Positions 31,561-42,397 are shown, counted from the first letter of the stretch. The stretch: DNA of 64,000 bases from Marsupella aquatica (GCA_973895155.1 OZ316899.1:4898001-4962000); one strand, 5' to 3'. Notes: generated by a model from the letters alone, not told the origin. Program-made: numbers and translations.

Positions 31561-32920
31561 CGATCAGCCAATTAATGATATTTTTCCGGATGAGGAATTA
31601 TTCCACGTAGGGGCGGGGACGCCAACGTGGTACAGCTCAATAATCACCTTCCTCTTAACGGGCCGCATCCCTGACAGCATCAATCAGGAAGCCGCCGCTG
31701 TGTTTTTAAGGAAAGCCGGGCCTTATGTCATGATACAGGGTCACCTACATAAGGAAGGAGTTAATGGGAAGTTACGACGCTGCTTAGAGTATAAGGAAAC
31801 ACTTATCGTGATGCGGGCCTTGCATGAAGAAGAAGCTGGAGGCCATTTTGCGGCTATCACGATAGCCCGAAAGATTCTGGACTCGGGGTATTGGTGGCCT
31901 ACGTTGCATCGGGATGTACAACGCTTCATCAAGGGTTGTGACCTGTGTCAACGGGCTGGGGCCCCGAGACGAGCTCATCATCACCCTCTCACGTCCGTGC
32001 TTCCCTTAGCACCTTTCGAAAAGTGGGGTATTGATTACATTGGGCCGTTCACTCCCGTTACCCAAAGGCAAAGATGCAGGTACATCCTGCTAGCTATAGA
32101 TTACTCCACCAAGTGGGTCGAAGCGCGGGCTACGGTGAAGGATGACGCCGCAACCAGCGCCAGGTTCTTATATGAACAGATTTTCACCCGGTTCGGACCG
32201 CCCTTAGAATTGGTAAGCGACCGTGGAACACACTTCCTCAATGACACTATAGCCCAGCTTACGGAGCGTTACCTAGTCAAGCACCGCAAGACTACCCCGT
32301 ATCATCCTAAAGCCAATGGAATGACAGAGAGAGCCAATGGTATCATTGGGAAGATCCTCAACAAAACTATAGCTGCGCACAAAACGGATTGGGATGATAA
32401 ATTGTACGCAGCGGTGTACTCGTATAATCTAGCTTACAAAACTACTACGAGTCACAGCCCGTACTTTCTCGTGTTCGGCCAACATTCGTTGGTGCCCGTT
32501 GAGTTTGAAGTACACACTCCACGGGTCAGCATTCGGGATCGCTTGCCCGAACCTGAAAGTTTGTCAGACCGAGCTTATCAGATTGAAGCCTTAGAAGAGG
32601 CACGGCTACTAGCATCTCGACACGCCATAAACCAGCAGGCAACTTCTAAGAAGCAGCACGACAAAGGACTACGGAAGGTCGATGTCGTGACAGGCGATCT
32701 GGTCCTTCTGTACGATAGTAGGTACATACAGTTTCCAGGGAAGCTTCATACCCGTTGGTTAGGGCCCTTCCTAGTCAATCAGATCTACCCTAACGGATCT
32801 TTGGAGCTTGCGACGTACGCTGGCAATTTACTCCCCACGCGAGTCAGTTACGATCATGTAAAGAAGTACCACCATCAAGACGACGACGCCGAAAGTGATG
32901 TTTGCAAGGACGCTTCATAG
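31561..32920 (+). pseudogene. Gypsy integrase
   Basis: This is the C-terminal part of an open frame beginning at 31370 and ending TAG at 32920. It shows the HHCC zinc finger (HEEEAGGHF...CDLCQRAG), the DDE core (WGIDYIGPFTPV, LELVSDRGTHFLNDT, KANGMTERANGIIG) and a C-terminal domain (GDLVLLYDSRYIQFPGKLHT, WLGPFLVNQIYPNGSLELAT). All three catalytic acids seem present. No chromodomain follows, so the element is not an obvious chromovirus. It is the best preserved part of this copy. Confidence 0.9.
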
Positions 32921-33294
32921 TTAAGCAGGGAGCTATGTGACGCCGCCGGTACGGCGAGTAATGAATAATTTGGTCTAAACCGCGCTTAGCATGCGCGTTA
33001 GGGGTATCTTAGGCCGCTATTATTAGCATAACGACAGTATTTAGGTAACCATTATGAGTAGGAAATCATTAGTCAATAAGGGGAATTCATGTTCGGACTG
33101 GCGGCGTGTCGCCATTCGCACGCCCGGGTTGCGAGCGTGGAGGGGCCCCTCCCTCGGGTCCGTATAACAAACTTAGGGAAGCGGCCATTGACACGCGCTG
33201 ACTCAGACCGGCGGAGTGGCCGGTACACTATAAGCGTGAACGGTTCAGCCTATAAGCAACGAGGAGACGTCGGGTGATCGACGAGCCCTCAAGG

Positions 33295-33301
33295 TATAAA
33301 A
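33295..33301 (+). promoter_or_regulatory. TATA box of LTR copy 4
   Basis: TATAAAA in the conserved context, 102 bases ahead of the ORF start at 33403. In this position it would drive outward into the 3' LTR ORF and the right end of the CACTA. Confidence 0.8.
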
Positions 33302-33402
33302 GGGGAGCCGACCCTTTGTAGTGCACCAGTCCATTAGTCCACGCGCCAGCTTTGACCCCAGCTCTCTCATTTTCTCTTAGTCGCCACTGCTATCTCCTCT
33401 GA

Positions 33403-36035
33403 ATGTCGCACACGATCCTCTCCAGTTCGGCCATTTGATTCTGGACGCAGTTCCTATCTACCGGAAGACACTTGGCCGACTCATTGAAACACGCCAACCC
33501 GCGCCGATACAAAATCGAACGCGAGTATGAGAGAGCCATCCGCCTAGCAGGACAACACCACTATATCCTTAACTTTGACTACCCGTCTCAGAGCGAGCTT
33601 TACCGACCAGTAGAGGTATCACGGTACTTCTTCAACGGAGACAAATATATCGGTTTCTGGGAAGCATTGCTTCAGCTTTCGGACGAGGTCTTCAATATCC
33701 CGGGTACGATCGACTTGCAACGGCATCACTTCGACCACATCCCTGCTCATGTTTGGGCTATCATCAACAGCGAGTCTAGCACTACCCGTTCGACAAGGCC
33801 GTTTGCACTTGCTTTGGAGAATTTATACCAGCACCTGCAGAGCTTCATGGGAACTAGACCCTCAACCGCCGGCGCCGGCCCAGTCCACCCCATACCCGTA
33901 CCTGCGCCAATGCAGATTCAGGCTCAGGCTCGGCCTCAGCCTAGCCAAACCCCCCACCGCCGATCGCCCCGCCAGTACAAGTATGCTCCATCATTAACGC
34001 TGTGGACCTTAGCGACAACGACGAGGCTACCCCACCCTTGCTCAAGCGGCCCAGAGGATCGAACACTCAGGGGGCCGACACTACATCGTCCCCTCCCCAT
34101 GTTCGGACCCAAGGAGCGGCTCCAGAAGACAACACGGTGACCATGGCCGCCCCGGGCCCAATACTAATGGCGGTAGCACTACCTATGCTCGATCGAGAGG
34201 ATGGGGAGGTGTCACCCTCCCCGAGCCAGTCACGGGGGAAGAAGAGGAAGGAACCCGCTGCTGCATCCGAGTTACCAATGGCCACGGTAGCCACGGCCAA
34301 GGTGAGAATGCACCGCATGGGGGAAAACGTGCATAAAAACATCCTCCATCCCAAACATGTGGTGTACCTGAAAACTCAGGGATTAGAGCACCTTGCCTCT
34401 CTCCCCTGGAACACTTGCAGGTACTACGGGGAGGACATGACGGAATTCGTCAAGAATTATGACGACGCACGTCAACATACTCGGTTGCGGGGAAGGAATA
34501 TGTCCCTCACGGAAGAACGGCTCAAGATGATCTTCGGGTTACCCAAAGGTGACCACCGAGTCGAATCACGGGCTCCCGGGGGCAAGGGAGCCAAGTACCA
34601 ATCCTCGAGTTTTCCCTCCAAGGGATCAGTGGACAACGGGTTTGTGATGAGGACCTGCCTCATCCCTGAGATAGTTGAGCGACTGGAGTTCCAAAGGTAC
34701 GCCCTCCACATGATGGAACCCCGGGGGGAGATCTCCGCTGCCCAGGTTATCCAGGTCGAGAACTATCGACCTAGGAAGTGGGCGTCATACTTCGCTAAGA
34801 AATTCCATGAAGAGATGGAGCGGCAAAGAAAGACGCTATACATTGGCGGGAAGGCATATTTTGCTAGCCACATCGAGATCATTCTCGAGTGGTACGCTCG
34901 GTTTGATTGATGAACCCTTCCCCACGTCAACGTAACAAAGCTGGTCCCAGCTAGGTGGGTTTTCCCGGCCTTGGAGAGACGGCCCCAACCTGAGGCCCAA
35001 AGTCCAGCGGCCACGCAGGCTTCACCCACCCCACCTCCACAAGTAGTTGTAGCCGTGGCCGATGAGGTATCAGATGGGTCGGTAATCGCAACCGTAGATG
35101 CGATCAACCAGGCCGGCCCAAGTACAGAAATCAGGACAGTGGAGGCCTTACTCGAGCCCGGCTCTCCCGAAGACCCACCGGTGGCTATTCCGGAGGACCG
35201 GACATTGCTGGAGGAGGACACTCCAACCCCTTCCAACACTACGTCTCCAGGGCTGGATGTCACTGCCCCGGCCCCCGCGCGTGTTGACGTCTGCCCATGC
35301 CCAAATCCGGACAGGCACAACCTGGACCACCCGAAACTCTTCGTACCGGGTACATTTCTGAACGGGCTTCTGGGAGATTTCTCTCATCAAATTGTCCAGG
35401 ATATCGGGGAGTTCATGGCCCGGAAGGTAGCCGGTTTCTTCAATCAGGAGTTGGTTGCCGCAGTAAAGGCAGGTTGGGCCCAGTTAGAGGCCCATCAGAG
35501 GATAGAGCGGTACCGGGTGGAGTCCGTATACTTAAAGAACGAGGTTGCGGCTCAAGAGGCTGAGCTTCTGCAGCTACGACCCAAAGTTGCAGCCGCCGAT
35601 GAGTTGTTAGCAAAGGTGCACGCCCTTACCGCCCTAGCCGAATAGGCCAAAGCTGGGAACGAGGCCGAGATTGCACGACTCCGGAACCAGATTGACAGTT
35701 TGAAGAATCAAACTGTCATCTGGCAGAAAGACCTGGAGGAGGCCGAAGAACGGGCCCAGCGAGACACTGCGGAGATAGCCACGCTACAGGCCAAAGTAGC
35801 GCGGCTCCAAACCAAAGCCGAGAAGTAGGACCAGGTGGTGGGCAAGTTGACGAGCAACGCCCAGCAGCTGGAGGAGGCATGCCAGGAGGCAGCGGAGGAG
35901 ACGGACGCGGCAAAGCGAGAGAACGAATCTCTGCTAGACCAGGTCCAGCTCCTCAAGGCGGACAACGACAGACTTCGTAAGCAGCGGGATGGCCGCTCCC
36001 ACTCGGGCGGCTCTGGCAAGCATGCCAGGCATTAG
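33403..36035 (+). pseudogene. LTR-encoded ORF: plant transposon-protein domain plus coiled coil (copy 4)
   Basis: Same architecture as copy 2: N-terminal domain from MSHTILSSSAI with a TGA at the same place as copy 1, a linker with a frame change near 33950, central domain 34002-34910 (KMIFGLPKGDHR, MEPRGEISAAQVIQVENY), TGA at 34910, then hinge and coiled coil 34971-36035 with a TAG near 35643 (after ALAE) and another near 35826 (GAGAAGTAG where copies 2 and 3 have GAGAAGCAG). It ends in SGKHARH. Its stops only partly coincide with copy 2, so some were shared before insertion and others arose later. Confidence 0.75.
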
Positions 36036-37319
36036 CGGCGAAGTAGGAATAGAATATGGTTAGGAATAGCTAAATCAGGCTACGGGGACAGGAACCTGCC
36101 CTAGTTAGAGCAGCACCGCCATGCTGTCCAACTTGCGTAGGTTAGGTAGGATCTTCTAATAAGACACATCCGTTTTGTGGCCTGACAGTCAGATTAGTTA
36201 GGACCTAAGTCAGCAAATCTTTGGGTGGGAGGACACTTCGTTCCTCGGCCCTTAGTATTTAGTGCACCCCTCGGTAGAGGCAAGGGGGGGTTTTTAGTCT
36301 CAGTGTTGGACATCCGCGGTATGTGCGGGGAGTCCTGACCTCTGGGAGTGAAAGAGTACCAAGGGGAGGGTGTAAGACTAAGCTTGCTGGGCGAGTGCGG
36401 AGCCGGGCTCCGTTGTAGTGTACACCCTTGCCTCGGACCTGTTCACTCCAGAGCATTCAGGTCAACTAAGTGTACGCGTATTTCTCTTATGGAGTAAAAT
36501 CCCTTCCTGTTATTTCCTTCGTGTAAATTGAGATTTTATGCTTGTGCATATGTATGTGTGTGAATCTCGTGTATAGGTGCCAACGCTTGGCCGAACGCAC
36601 TACCCAAGTAGTGCACGGGGTGCATCTTGCGTGTACGTGGTTGCGAGCCCGGGTTGAGCACCCATATCATCAAAATCCGTATCGAAGGCGGACAATACGA
36701 AGGCTTAGAAGCCCTTAAGCCAGGGTCGATCCTGCTATCGATTGAGGTACGTTCCGGTGACGGAACACAAATCATACCTAGGAGGTGTCCGTATTTAGCA
36801 GTATACGCACTTAGCGCTATTTTACGTAAGTTGGGTGCATTCTGTGCCTCCCTCCCTGCCCGAACCCTCATTTTGACAAAGGGTGTGCCTGTTTAAGCCG
36901 AAGCCCGGAGTAAGGCCAAGGTTGACGACGTGACACCTAGACATTTGTTCATGTTATATTTGATTTGTTCATGTTTGGTAATATAAAAAAGTATTGTCTA
37001 TATTTATATTTGTCGTTCACTTTTGAATGAGTCATACTCATGACATATGTATTGTATTGTTTATTGCGATCTCTTGTGAATTTTACATGCAACTTTCTAT
37101 CTAACCTCTGTTGCTCCATATAACTTTCTTTCCTACTTATTCCATAATTTTCATTGTCACCCTCGTGTTTCCCTCCTCTGTGATACGTCTGTCCCTCCTC
37201 CTCCTCCCTTCCTCTTTCTCCTCCCTCCCTCCATCCTCCCTTCCTCTTCCCTCCTGCCCCCTCCATATATTGGACCATCCACCCTCTTCATTCTCTCACC
37301 TCATAATAATCTTAATTTT

Positions 37320-37818
37320 TAGTTTGCGAATAATTTGCGAAGCTCATAACATCTCACCGGACTTGCAATATCTATGAATCTTCTCGTTTCTCAATTTTCC
37401 CATACTATACGCTTCGCAACGTTGTGATGCAAAATGTATCACAACTTTCATATTTTCAATGTTTTGCAAACCTCCCATCCTCCAACCTTCTTAAAATTGT
37501 CAAACAATTACTCTCACAAACAATGTTCAAACCAAACGTCTTTGCAAATATTTATATCAGTCGATTTTGGAGTCGGCAAGCGATTTTGGCGTCTTCAAAA
37601 GTTGCCTTTCCATTTGGTGCGTTTTGGTAAAACTTGCAAACTCACGTACTTCGCAATTTATTAGCAATATAGCTTGCTTCAAATATTATATTTGCAATAC
37701 GGATAGAATCGCAAAGTGCGATTCAGGTTGATTTGCAAAGTATGCCAAGCGCTGCCCATCGGAAATGCAAGAGCATCAACAAAAATAGCTTCGCAAAAGT
37801 GTCAAATATGTTGTAGTG
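37320..37818. repeat. CACTA right subterminal repeats and terminus
   Basis: Dense TTTGCGAA/TTCGCAA/TTTGCAAA words run from 37322 to 37798, ending in ACTTTTGCGAAGC on the complementary strand and TGTTGTAGTG at 37809-37818, then target duplication GTA (37819-37821). The 36941-37320 stretch just left of it holds no gene that I can see, only a C/T-rich tract near 37180-37265. Confidence 0.85.
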
Positions 37819-37821
37819 GTA

Positions 37822-38179
37822 CAATTCTCTCTTAGCCCGAGCACCATGATTACCACCAATCACCCAATATCTCCAACTTGTTGCCTTATCTGGGGGGTAT
37901 TTACAAACGGCAGGAAACAGGAAACAATAACAGGAAACAGTTACTGGTAACAGGAAAGTGGGTGGTAATTTTTTTGGATTTTTTTTTTGGATTTTTTTTT
38001 TGGGGGGGATTTTTTTTTTTTGTTTTGGTTTGTCATCGTCATATTGCTAGCGCCCGAAGCTATTAATAGTAGCGCTTGGCGCTTGCAAAAAAATGCCATG
38101 ATTTTAATTATTTTGAAAAATAAGACTTTAAATGGTACATTTTTAGATTGTATTTTTTACTGGTAACAGTAAAATTTTC
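37822..38179. other. Low-complexity stretch with TTACTGGTAACAG inverted words
   Basis: No gene seen. It contains repeated CAGGAAACAGGAAACA (about 37911-37945), T-rich and G-rich runs at 37970-38020, and ACTGGTAACAG words at both ends (37940s and 38160s) in an arrangement suggesting a small degraded inverted-repeat element. Confidence 0.35.
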
Positions 38180-39895
38180 CTAGTAATAGGAAACGTTTTG
38201 CTGGTACCAGTAAACCTGTTTGTTGTTTGTTGTTACAGTGGTGATGCCCTTTTCTGGGTCCCAGTCTGTCACTGTCGGGCAGTCTTCGGGGATCACAAAC
38301 AAGACAAATGGCATGGTGAAATTTGTTGAATTCATTTTCATCAAGGTCTTGATGTTCTTCACATGCAACCGATCTACTGTTTGAACCAATGTTGAGTTCT
38401 CGTCATCAATATCGTCAACAAGAAGCAAGTTAGTTGTTTTCAGAATAACAGTTGTCTTCTGAACTCTCTTGGTCTCCATCAACCGAGACACTTCTTTGCA
38501 AACCATGAGTGTCTCTTCACGCTACAAAGCTATAGTGATATCTGTTGTTGAATCTTTTTTCTTTTCTTGAATGGCACCCCTAGATGATAGAGAAGGCCCC
38601 ACTTGAAGAAGTTGCAAAAATCTGAGACGGTCTCTCCAAATTTGGTGGGACCAAAGATGAGACAACACTTCTAGGTGTAGATGGTGAGCGCTTCTAGATC
38701 TCACGTCGATCTAGTTTCTTCTTTCCAGCAGCGTCTTCCAAGACCACCGCTTTCGAACCTTCCCCGGAGAGTTGATCTGCAAGCTTCCTCTTTGCGGGTT
38801 CCTTAAAAGAAACTATAGCAGATTTCTCTTTTGTCGAGGGAGTTCCAGATGTCTACCTTGACTTTGAAGCCGGATCGGTAGGCTTTGTAACTTCAACTTC
38901 AGAGGACGCTCTTTGACGCCAAAGTCAGTTCCGACAACGGACCGATATGCGACCTTGGTAAAATCTTCAACGACCCTCCAAGACTTGAAGACAAATTTAA
39001 AACACCAATACAAAAAGTCCTCAACCTCCGGCACCTCCAAAATTAGCTTCACAATGGGGTAGCGAGGATCATCAGTTATCAATATTTCCCCTGAATTTTT
39101 TTTGAATCTCAGCTGAGCAGCTGAGATGACAACTTTGCACTTCCACGCATCTCAGCTGACCTTGCCGAGATCGGCGTGCGGACAAAAAAATGAGATTTTT
39201 TTAAATTTATTTTCTTGAAAAATTCAAAATGAACTTTAAAATTAAAAAAAAAACCGACAAAATTTGGTGTCCGTACTGTACGGACACCTGGCCATCTTGG
39301 CTAGCCCCACCGAGAAGTGATGTCCGTACAATACGGACACCCATAGTGAAAAAAATTCAAAAAAAGGTTTTTTTTTCTTCATCAAATTTTGAGGGAAAAA
39401 AATGAAAAAAAATTGGCTCCGCATCTTTGCGGCCTCTCTGAGATGATGTGGCGGCTGATATCAGGTTGACTGATGGAAATGACTGATAACTGATGATGTA
39501 ACTTTACTCCTTCATGATTGGGTCCTCCAAAAATGTGTTCATCGAGACCCGATCAAGTTTCTTGTAGTTGAGGACAACTAGGGTGAAGGCATTGTTTAGA
39601 CCAATGCAAAGGTACATTGGAATCTTTTTCTCCTATTTAGTTTTGAAGTCGGTGATATCCACCTCCGCAGTGTCAATGACTAATCCATAATGACAATGGT
39701 CTTTACCCTTAACTATAATCAACCAAACTGTTGGACCTTTATAAGCTTTGTGAATATCCATCCCCCAGGCATCCCAAAAGTACCACCTATTCCTCACAAA
39801 TTTCTCCTTGTTGTAAAGGTCCTTCTTCCAGATCTCATCAATGATGGATATCTGTGAAGACTCGGTCGAACTAGATGACTTTGATTTGTGCGACA
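38180..39895 (-). pseudogene. Unidentified gene with a palindrome-array leader
   Basis: Starts at an ATG at 39895 (MSHKSKSSSSTESSQISIID), 85 bases downstream of array B on the minus strand. The next codons give KKDLYNKEKFVRNRWYFWDA, HCHYGLVIDTAEVDITDF, a TAG, then AFTLVVLNYKKLDRVSMNTF to a TAA near 39506. An inverted-repeat element (39068-39497) separates this from YPIVKLILEVPEVEDFLYWC and VEDFTKVAYRSVVGTDFGV; after frame changes come lysine/serine-rich codons (KEPAKRKLADQL) and 38506-38180 (LLLVDDIDDENSTLVQTVDR, VLFVIPEDCPTVTDWDPEKG). I do not recognise the family. Amino-acid use looks like a real soluble protein, not chance. Stops and the insertion mark it as a pseudogene here. Confidence 0.5.
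39068..39497. mobile_element. MITE-like inverted-repeat element with internal hairpins
   Basis: Ends are ATCATCAGTTATCA (39068-39081) and its complement TGATAACTGATGAT (39484-39497), with further matches inward (TTTCC). Inside are three strong palindromes: ATCTCAGCTG/CAGCTGAGAT (39106-39127), GGTGTCCGTAC/GTACGGACACC around one base (39266-39288) and TGTCCGTAC/ATACGGACA (39321-39339). It is AT-rich, has no ORF, and sits inside the reading frame of the 38180-39895 gene. A target duplication was not found. Confidence 0.5.
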
Positions 39896-39979
39896 TGATC
39901 TTGTAAGAGATTGACACACTTAGAACCACAAAGATGTCTCTCAACCCGCATCCAATGTTTGAAACATTCAAAAGTAGTT

Positions 39980-40377
39980 GATGCAAGATGGGATCGCGGT
40001 ATCCTGCTTCGCATCCAACATCAACAATTGCCAAGAGTCTGCAACAAAAGACAAAAAAGATGGAGCCGAATGCAAAATGGGATACGCGGTATCCCACTTC
40101 GTATCCAACATCATCAAATGCCAGGAGTTTGAAACAGAAGACCAAAAAGAGGGATTGAATGCGAGATGGGGTACGTGGTATCCCATCTCTTGAGTAACAT
40201 AAACAATAGCCGGGAGTTTGAAACAAAGACTAAAACGAGGGAGTTGGATGCAAGATGGGATACGCGGTATTCCATTTTGCATTCAACATCAACAATTATC
40301 GGGGTTCGCACCGAAGGGCCAAAAAGAGAGAGTTGAATGCAAAGTGGGATACGTCATATCCCACTTCAAATTCAACA
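39980..40377. repeat. Palindrome array B (five units, about 89-bp period)
   Basis: Unit centres at about 39996, 40086, 40173, 40263 and 40353. Each unit is a 40-46 base imperfect palindrome with the core GGGATAC-NNN-GTATCCC and outer arms such as TTGAATGCAAA / TTCAAATTCAA (unit 5). Spacer sequence between palindromes is also related (GGAGTTTGAAACA-AGAC). It lies between a minus-strand TATA box (40554) and the ATG at 39895, so it would be transcribed as leader. Confidence 0.88.
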
Positions 40378-40545
40378 TTGGACTGCATCATCTAGGGTAT
40401 GTTGTCTCGCATTTTTACCTGATTTTTGCTTTGGATTTGAGTGAATACAAAAACCTATAGAGATGTAGCGTTCCAAGAAAAAAGTGGAGGCAAGCAAAGC
40501 TGATAATGAAAAGAAATGAGCGTAAAGTTTATGTCCGAACACCTC

Positions 40546-40554
40546 TATTTATAC
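40546..40554 (-). promoter_or_regulatory. TATA box for the 38180-39895 gene
   Basis: GTATAAATA on the minus strand. The surrounding 80 bases resemble those of the TATA box at 42539-42548 (both have GAGCGYAAAGTTT on one side and CCCTTGACTGG / CCCTGACCATGG on the other). Confidence 0.65.
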
Positions 40555-40901
40555 TTTTCTCCCTTGACTGGACTTTGTTTTTGACCATAGTTGGATAAGG
40601 CGTATCCAAAGCCAATAAGGCGTATCCCCACGGCCTCGTATTAAACCAAATATATTTCGCGGAGCGGATGGGGTTGATGCAAAGGTAGAATCCCCAAAAC
40701 TCATCATTCATCCAAAATTATGCCACAAAATAAAGTTAATATTCTTGAAAAGTATCTTTACAAAGAGTCCAAGATGAGCAGACCAAAACATGAATGGAAG
40801 CACAGGAATCAAGCTAACTCTAAGCTTCATGATACATTTCCACAAGCCTTGCTTGCTGATCTTTCTCAAGATTGTGCCAGTCTTCTTGAAGTTGACTTAG
40901 T

Positions 40902-41354
40902 TCAGACCTTGAAAATAAATCGAGGAAATCGATTGGAGGAAGATTTGGTGTTTTCATCATAAAAAAAACCTTCAATCTTTTGAAGGGGTTCTCCATCGGG
41001 AATGCTTGTTAGCATTTCATTTACTTCCTCAAACTGGCTTCTTGCTAGTCTAAGGATTCCCCAGACTCGTGTACAAATTACAAGCTGGTTCCATTTCTTT
41101 GAGATGCATCCAAGCCACACCATTGTTTTTAATCGCTTCAATCTTTTCTCAGCTGAGATCTTGGAGGAATCAAATTCATCCTCTATGCAATAAACTTTCA
41201 AAATGGGCCAAATGAATGTTTCAACAATCTCATCAGGAAGTCCATCCAAAAGCAATCTGGATTCCCTTCAGCCACTTTTATGCTGAATTTGTTTCTTCTC
41301 TTTCTCAAATGACGTCGGTAACCTTGCAAAGACAAGGTTCTCAGTGACGGCCAT
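40902..41354 (-). pseudogene. F-box-like protein gene remnant
   Basis: From an ATG near 41354 the minus strand reads MAVTENLVFARLP, about 15 more codons and a TGA, then RLLLDGLPDEIVETFIWPIL, LKTMVWLGCISKKWNQLVIC and TRVWGILRLARS: an F-box pattern (LPDEI...V-W---SK-W--L----W--L). F-box proteins bring substrates to SCF ubiquitin ligases. The sequence then runs acidic (EEVNEMLTSIPDGEPLQKIE) to a stop at 40902. No C-terminal LRR or Kelch repeats could be found within the frame, so the gene is short or truncated. It follows the 41590-41994 ORF on the same strand, and the two may be exons of one gene fed from the TATA box at 42548. Confidence 0.55.
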
Positions 41355-41589
41355 TCCAAAACAAGAGTGAATACCTAGAGTAATAAATAAATGGAGAGCT
41401 CTTTTTGAGCAACCTACAAAATAGTGATAAAAAAACTGATTTTATTTCTTTGATCAAAAGAAAAACATCTTTACAAAATATTTGACCCAAGAACGTTCAC
41501 CTAAACTATGAAACACCAATCAAGAAGATTCAACGCGATAAGTTAACCCAAGGATCTTCGTTCCAAATCCAACAACACAAATATGCCAA

Positions 41590-41994
41590 TCAATGATACT
41601 TGTTTTGGACATCACGACAATCATTACAAGAAGAATTAATAGAGTGTAGACAACCACTCAAACAAATCCTTGACTGAATCGGAACTTCATCCTCATTTTT
41701 TCCACAAAACTCAATTTGGAGTGGATTCAAACTATCTTGTGGATCCACGCCTCTCGTCCATAGCGCGCCTAATCCAGGAGGGAGAACTTTGAGTGCAACT
41801 AATCTCTTATACAATTGACAAGCACATTTATCTTGGTTTTGAATCTGGACCGCCATTGGACTCACACGAGAAAATGCCATTTTCCAGGAAAACAAAAGCT
41901 TGAGTTGGTCTCCATCACAAATATGTTTAAAGTTAAAGGCAACAAGGGCTTCAGTGCGTGTTTCTTTGAACCGCGCCTGGAAAACAATCAGCAA
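41590..41994 (-). CDS. Unidentified ORF downstream of palindrome array C
   Basis: A 134-codon open frame lies about 95 bases after array C on the minus strand, in the place where array B has its gene. Residues include ALVAFNFKHICDGDQLKLLF, MAVQIQNQDKCACQLYKRLV, VLPPGLGALWTRGVDPQDSL and a Cys-rich end (CLSGCLHSINSSCNDCRD). No family was recognised. It could be the first exon of the F-box-like gene at 41354-40902. The start codon is uncertain because the same frame has no strong ATG context. Confidence 0.4.
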   Translation of the reverse strand: MLIVFQARFKETRTEALVAFNFKHICDGDQLKLLFSWKMAFSRVSPMAVQIQNQDKCACQLYKRLVALKVLPPGLGALWTRGVDPQDSLNPLQIEFCGKNEDEVPIQSRICLSGCLHSINSSCNDCRDVQNKYH

Positions 41995-42087
41995 TCAATA
42001 AGATTTTTCCCATCATCGCAAGAAAACTCTTGGTAGATACTTTGCATTCAACCTCTCATTTTCAGACCTACCTTTGTGGATATTCAA

Positions 42088-42397
42088 CGGTTGCATACCA
42101 AATGGGATACCAAGTATCCTACTTCGCAATCAACATTGATTTTTCTTTATTTTCATTCTAACATGCACGTGATTTGCAAGTTGAATCCAAAGTGGGATAC
42201 GAGGTATCCCATTTCGCATTCAACATTGGATTTTTGGGATTTCAGAACTAAGATGCCTCAGTTGGAGGTTGGATGCGATGAGGGATACCCCGTATCCCAC
42301 ATCGCATCCCACCTCATTTTCTCACATGAGAGATACAGAAATAGGACCTTTGAAGGTTGAATCCCAAACGGGATACGCCGCATCCCATTTGGGATTT
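42088..42397. repeat. Palindrome array C (four units, about 89-bp period)
   Basis: Centres at about 42111, 42203, 42291 and 42377. Unit 2 has arms AATCCAAAGTGGGATAC and GTATCCCATTTCGCATT; unit 3 GATGCGATGAGGGATAC and GTATCCCACATCGCATC around CCC. The arms differ from unit to unit, but both arms of a unit change together, as if pairing is maintained. Confidence 0.88.

Larger units (their letters stand above)
18785..36935 (+). mobile_element. Ty3/gypsy retrotransposon complex with 4-kb LTRs
   Basis: The insertion is bounded by CCTAG on both sides (18780-18784 and 36936-36940), a 5-bp target duplication, and starts TGTGACGCCGCC and ends GACGTGACA. Internal order: partial LTR (18785-20144), full LTR (20145-24149), internal fragment with gag (24150-25312), partial LTR 3' part (25313-26846), complete internal region with gag, protease, RT, RNase H and integrase (26847-32935), and full LTR (32936-36935). 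No chromodomain was seen after the integrase. The duplicated segments inside one pair of target repeats point to recombination or template switching between copies. Many stops make it non-functional. Confidence 0.9.
32936..36935 (+). repeat. Gypsy 3' LTR, full length (copy 4)
   Basis: TGTGACGCCGCCGG at 32936 to GACGTGACA at 36935, 4000 bp, followed by the target duplication CCTAG. Collinear with copy 2 throughout. Confidence 0.93.
9319..37818. mobile_element. CACTA (En/Spm) DNA transposon with nested insertions
   Basis: The left end is CACTACAACA at 9319 and the right end TGTTGTAGTG at 37809-37818, perfect inverted termini of the CACTA type. The trinucleotide GTA lies immediately outside each end (9316-9318 and 37819-37821), the 3-bp target duplication expected of this superfamily. 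Both ends carry many short TTTGCGAAG/TTTGCAAAG repeats. Inside are a TNP2 transposase gene, a TNPA-like gene on the other strand, and a SET-domain gene. Subtracting the gypsy complex (18785-36935 plus 5 bp) and the LINE fragment leaves about 9.7 kb, a normal CACTA size. All three genes have stops, so this copy is not autonomous as it stands. Confidence 0.93.

Noticed and set aside
37111-37377. Plus-strand hydrophobic ORF
   Set aside because: Arises from a C/T-rich tract and the subterminal repeats; no start context or similarity.
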